In this document: positions 5,119 through 5,457 of the stretch, in pieces | Numbering within the stretch: the first letter of the stretch is position 1 | How the letters are laid out: every line of letters starts with the position of its first letter | NCBI GenBank assembly: GCA_028709565.1 | Contig: JAQVWU010000229.1 | Location: forward strand, 1 to 5,457 | Reading direction: 5' to 3' | Length of the DNA stretch: 5,457 nt | DNA from: Eubacteriales bacterium | Lineage (GTDB): Bacteria > Bacillota > Clostridia > Oscillospirales > CAG-272 | Made by a program: the position numbers and the translations under genes | Notes under the pieces: generated by a model | Database searches by the model: none | Seen by the model: only the letters and a program-made list of their open reading frames with translations | Told to the model about the DNA's origin: nothing

Positions 5119-5457
5119 AATTCTTGACAGAATATATGTGCGGTATGTTTTTTAATTTTTTCACAGCTGCCGTGCCATATGCATAAAGCGGCTGTATCCC
5201 AAAATAATTGCGTCAATCATGTAATCGGTTATTCCGGGTACAGTATATTTGGAATTGTCTCCTTTTGCTTTGTTGTGTATTTGTGCGGTGATTACATTAT
5301 ACAACAATATGAAAGAATATTCTATCTTTTTTATGTTTTTTATATCGGATTTTTTTGTGCTTGATTTTATTATTTTACTTAATAATTTACTTGCTGTGCC
5401 GGAACATCGCTGCGCCGTTACATACCGCAGCCCGCCGCCGTATTTGCCTGTATCTTC
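5119..5457. other. AT-rich region without a confidently assigned gene
   Basis: About 340 nt. From 5119 to about 5390 it is strongly AT-rich, unlike the genes to the left; GC rises again from about 5395 to the edge. I see no tRNA or other RNA, no strong hairpin terminator and no clear promoter for the URO-D-like gene. A minus-strand frame open over 5161-5457 is listed separately. The opposite plus-strand frame (5179-5364, 61 codons, hydrophobic) has no ribosome binding site and is not called. Confidence 0.5.
5161..5457 (-). CDS. Possible C-terminal end of an unrecognised gene, running off the right edge
   Basis: The minus frame is open from the right edge for 98 codons down to TGA at 5161-5163; no start is in view, so only the C-terminus would be seen. 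The start of the visible part (TGKYGGGLRYVTAQ) lies in GC-balanced DNA. The middle is Lys/Ile/Ser-rich (KLLSKIIKSSTKKSDIKN) in AT-rich DNA. The end (TVPGITDYMIDAIILGYSR, then FMHMARQL) could be an amphipathic or partly buried helix. I recognise no family. Against it: composition shifts within the frame, and another minus frame also ends near here (RYRQIRRRAAVCNGAAMFRHSK, then TAA at 5390-5392), so the edge gene could use that frame instead. If real, it would lie upstream of the URO-D-like gene on the same strand with an 88-nt gap. Low confidence. Confidence 0.25.
   Translation of the reverse strand, partial: EDTGKYGGGLRYVTAQRCSGTASKLLSKIIKSSTKKSDIKNIKKIEYSFILLYNVITAQIHNKAKGDNSKYTVPGITDYMIDAIILGYSRFMHMARQL

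Noticed and set aside
5124..5152. Perfect TTGACA on the plus strand suggesting a promoter
   Set aside because: The only -10-like element (TATGTT, 5144) is just 14 nt downstream, and nothing convincing on the plus strand would be transcribed.
5179..5364. Plus-strand hydrophobic small frame of 61 codons, possible small membrane protein
   Set aside because: No ribosome binding site, codon-aligned antisense to a longer open minus frame, and its hydrophobic, Phe/Tyr-rich makeup follows from the T-rich DNA.

Overview
The window reads as ordinary chromosome of an anaerobic Gram-positive bacterium of the Clostridia/Firmicutes type. This is inferred from a TepA-type ClpP-fold protease, strong GGAGG-type ribosome binding sites with 5-6 nt spacing, a PduL-type phosphotransacylase and a methyltransferase-type URO-D-like protein. 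Genes are of balanced GC, while the intergenic stretches around 3120-3300 and 5090-5390 are very AT-rich. I cannot name the species.

Layout, left to right. (1) The C-terminal ~286 residues of a 6-phosphogluconate dehydrogenase (gnd) enter from the left edge, followed after 9 nt by a 460-residue sulfatase-family hydrolase with an intact formylglycine motif; the two look co-transcribed. (2) A bidirectional hairpin terminator at 2280-2307 separates the sulfatase from the convergent tepA gene. (3) tepA (minus) and a pduL-like phosphate acyltransferase gene (plus) diverge from an AT-rich 190-215 nt region holding a good plus-strand sigma-A-like promoter. (4) A second, stronger bidirectional terminator (3909-3941) ends pduL and the convergent URO-D-like gene (minus), whose stop codon lies inside the stem. 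(5) Upstream of the URO-D-like gene is a run of five heptamer repeats. Beyond it an AT-rich stretch contains a minus-strand frame that stays open to the right edge and may be the end of another gene.

How they might work together: gnd supplies NADPH and ribulose 5-phosphate (oxidative pentose phosphate pathway). The PduL-like enzyme interconverts acyl-CoA and acyl-phosphate, probably as a cytosolic acetate or propionate enzyme because it has no encapsulation peptide. TepA is a housekeeping quality-control or export-linked protease. The URO-D-like protein is an uncharacterised relative of cobamide methyltransferases. Apart from the gnd-sulfatase pair these are separate transcription units with no evident common pathway. 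I found no defence system, mobile element, CRISPR array or RNA gene. The most useful results are two start-site corrections, the altered metal-ligand pattern of the URO-D-like protein, the odd gnd-sulfatase pairing, the heptamer repeat and the possible edge gene. I see no convincing new multi-gene system.
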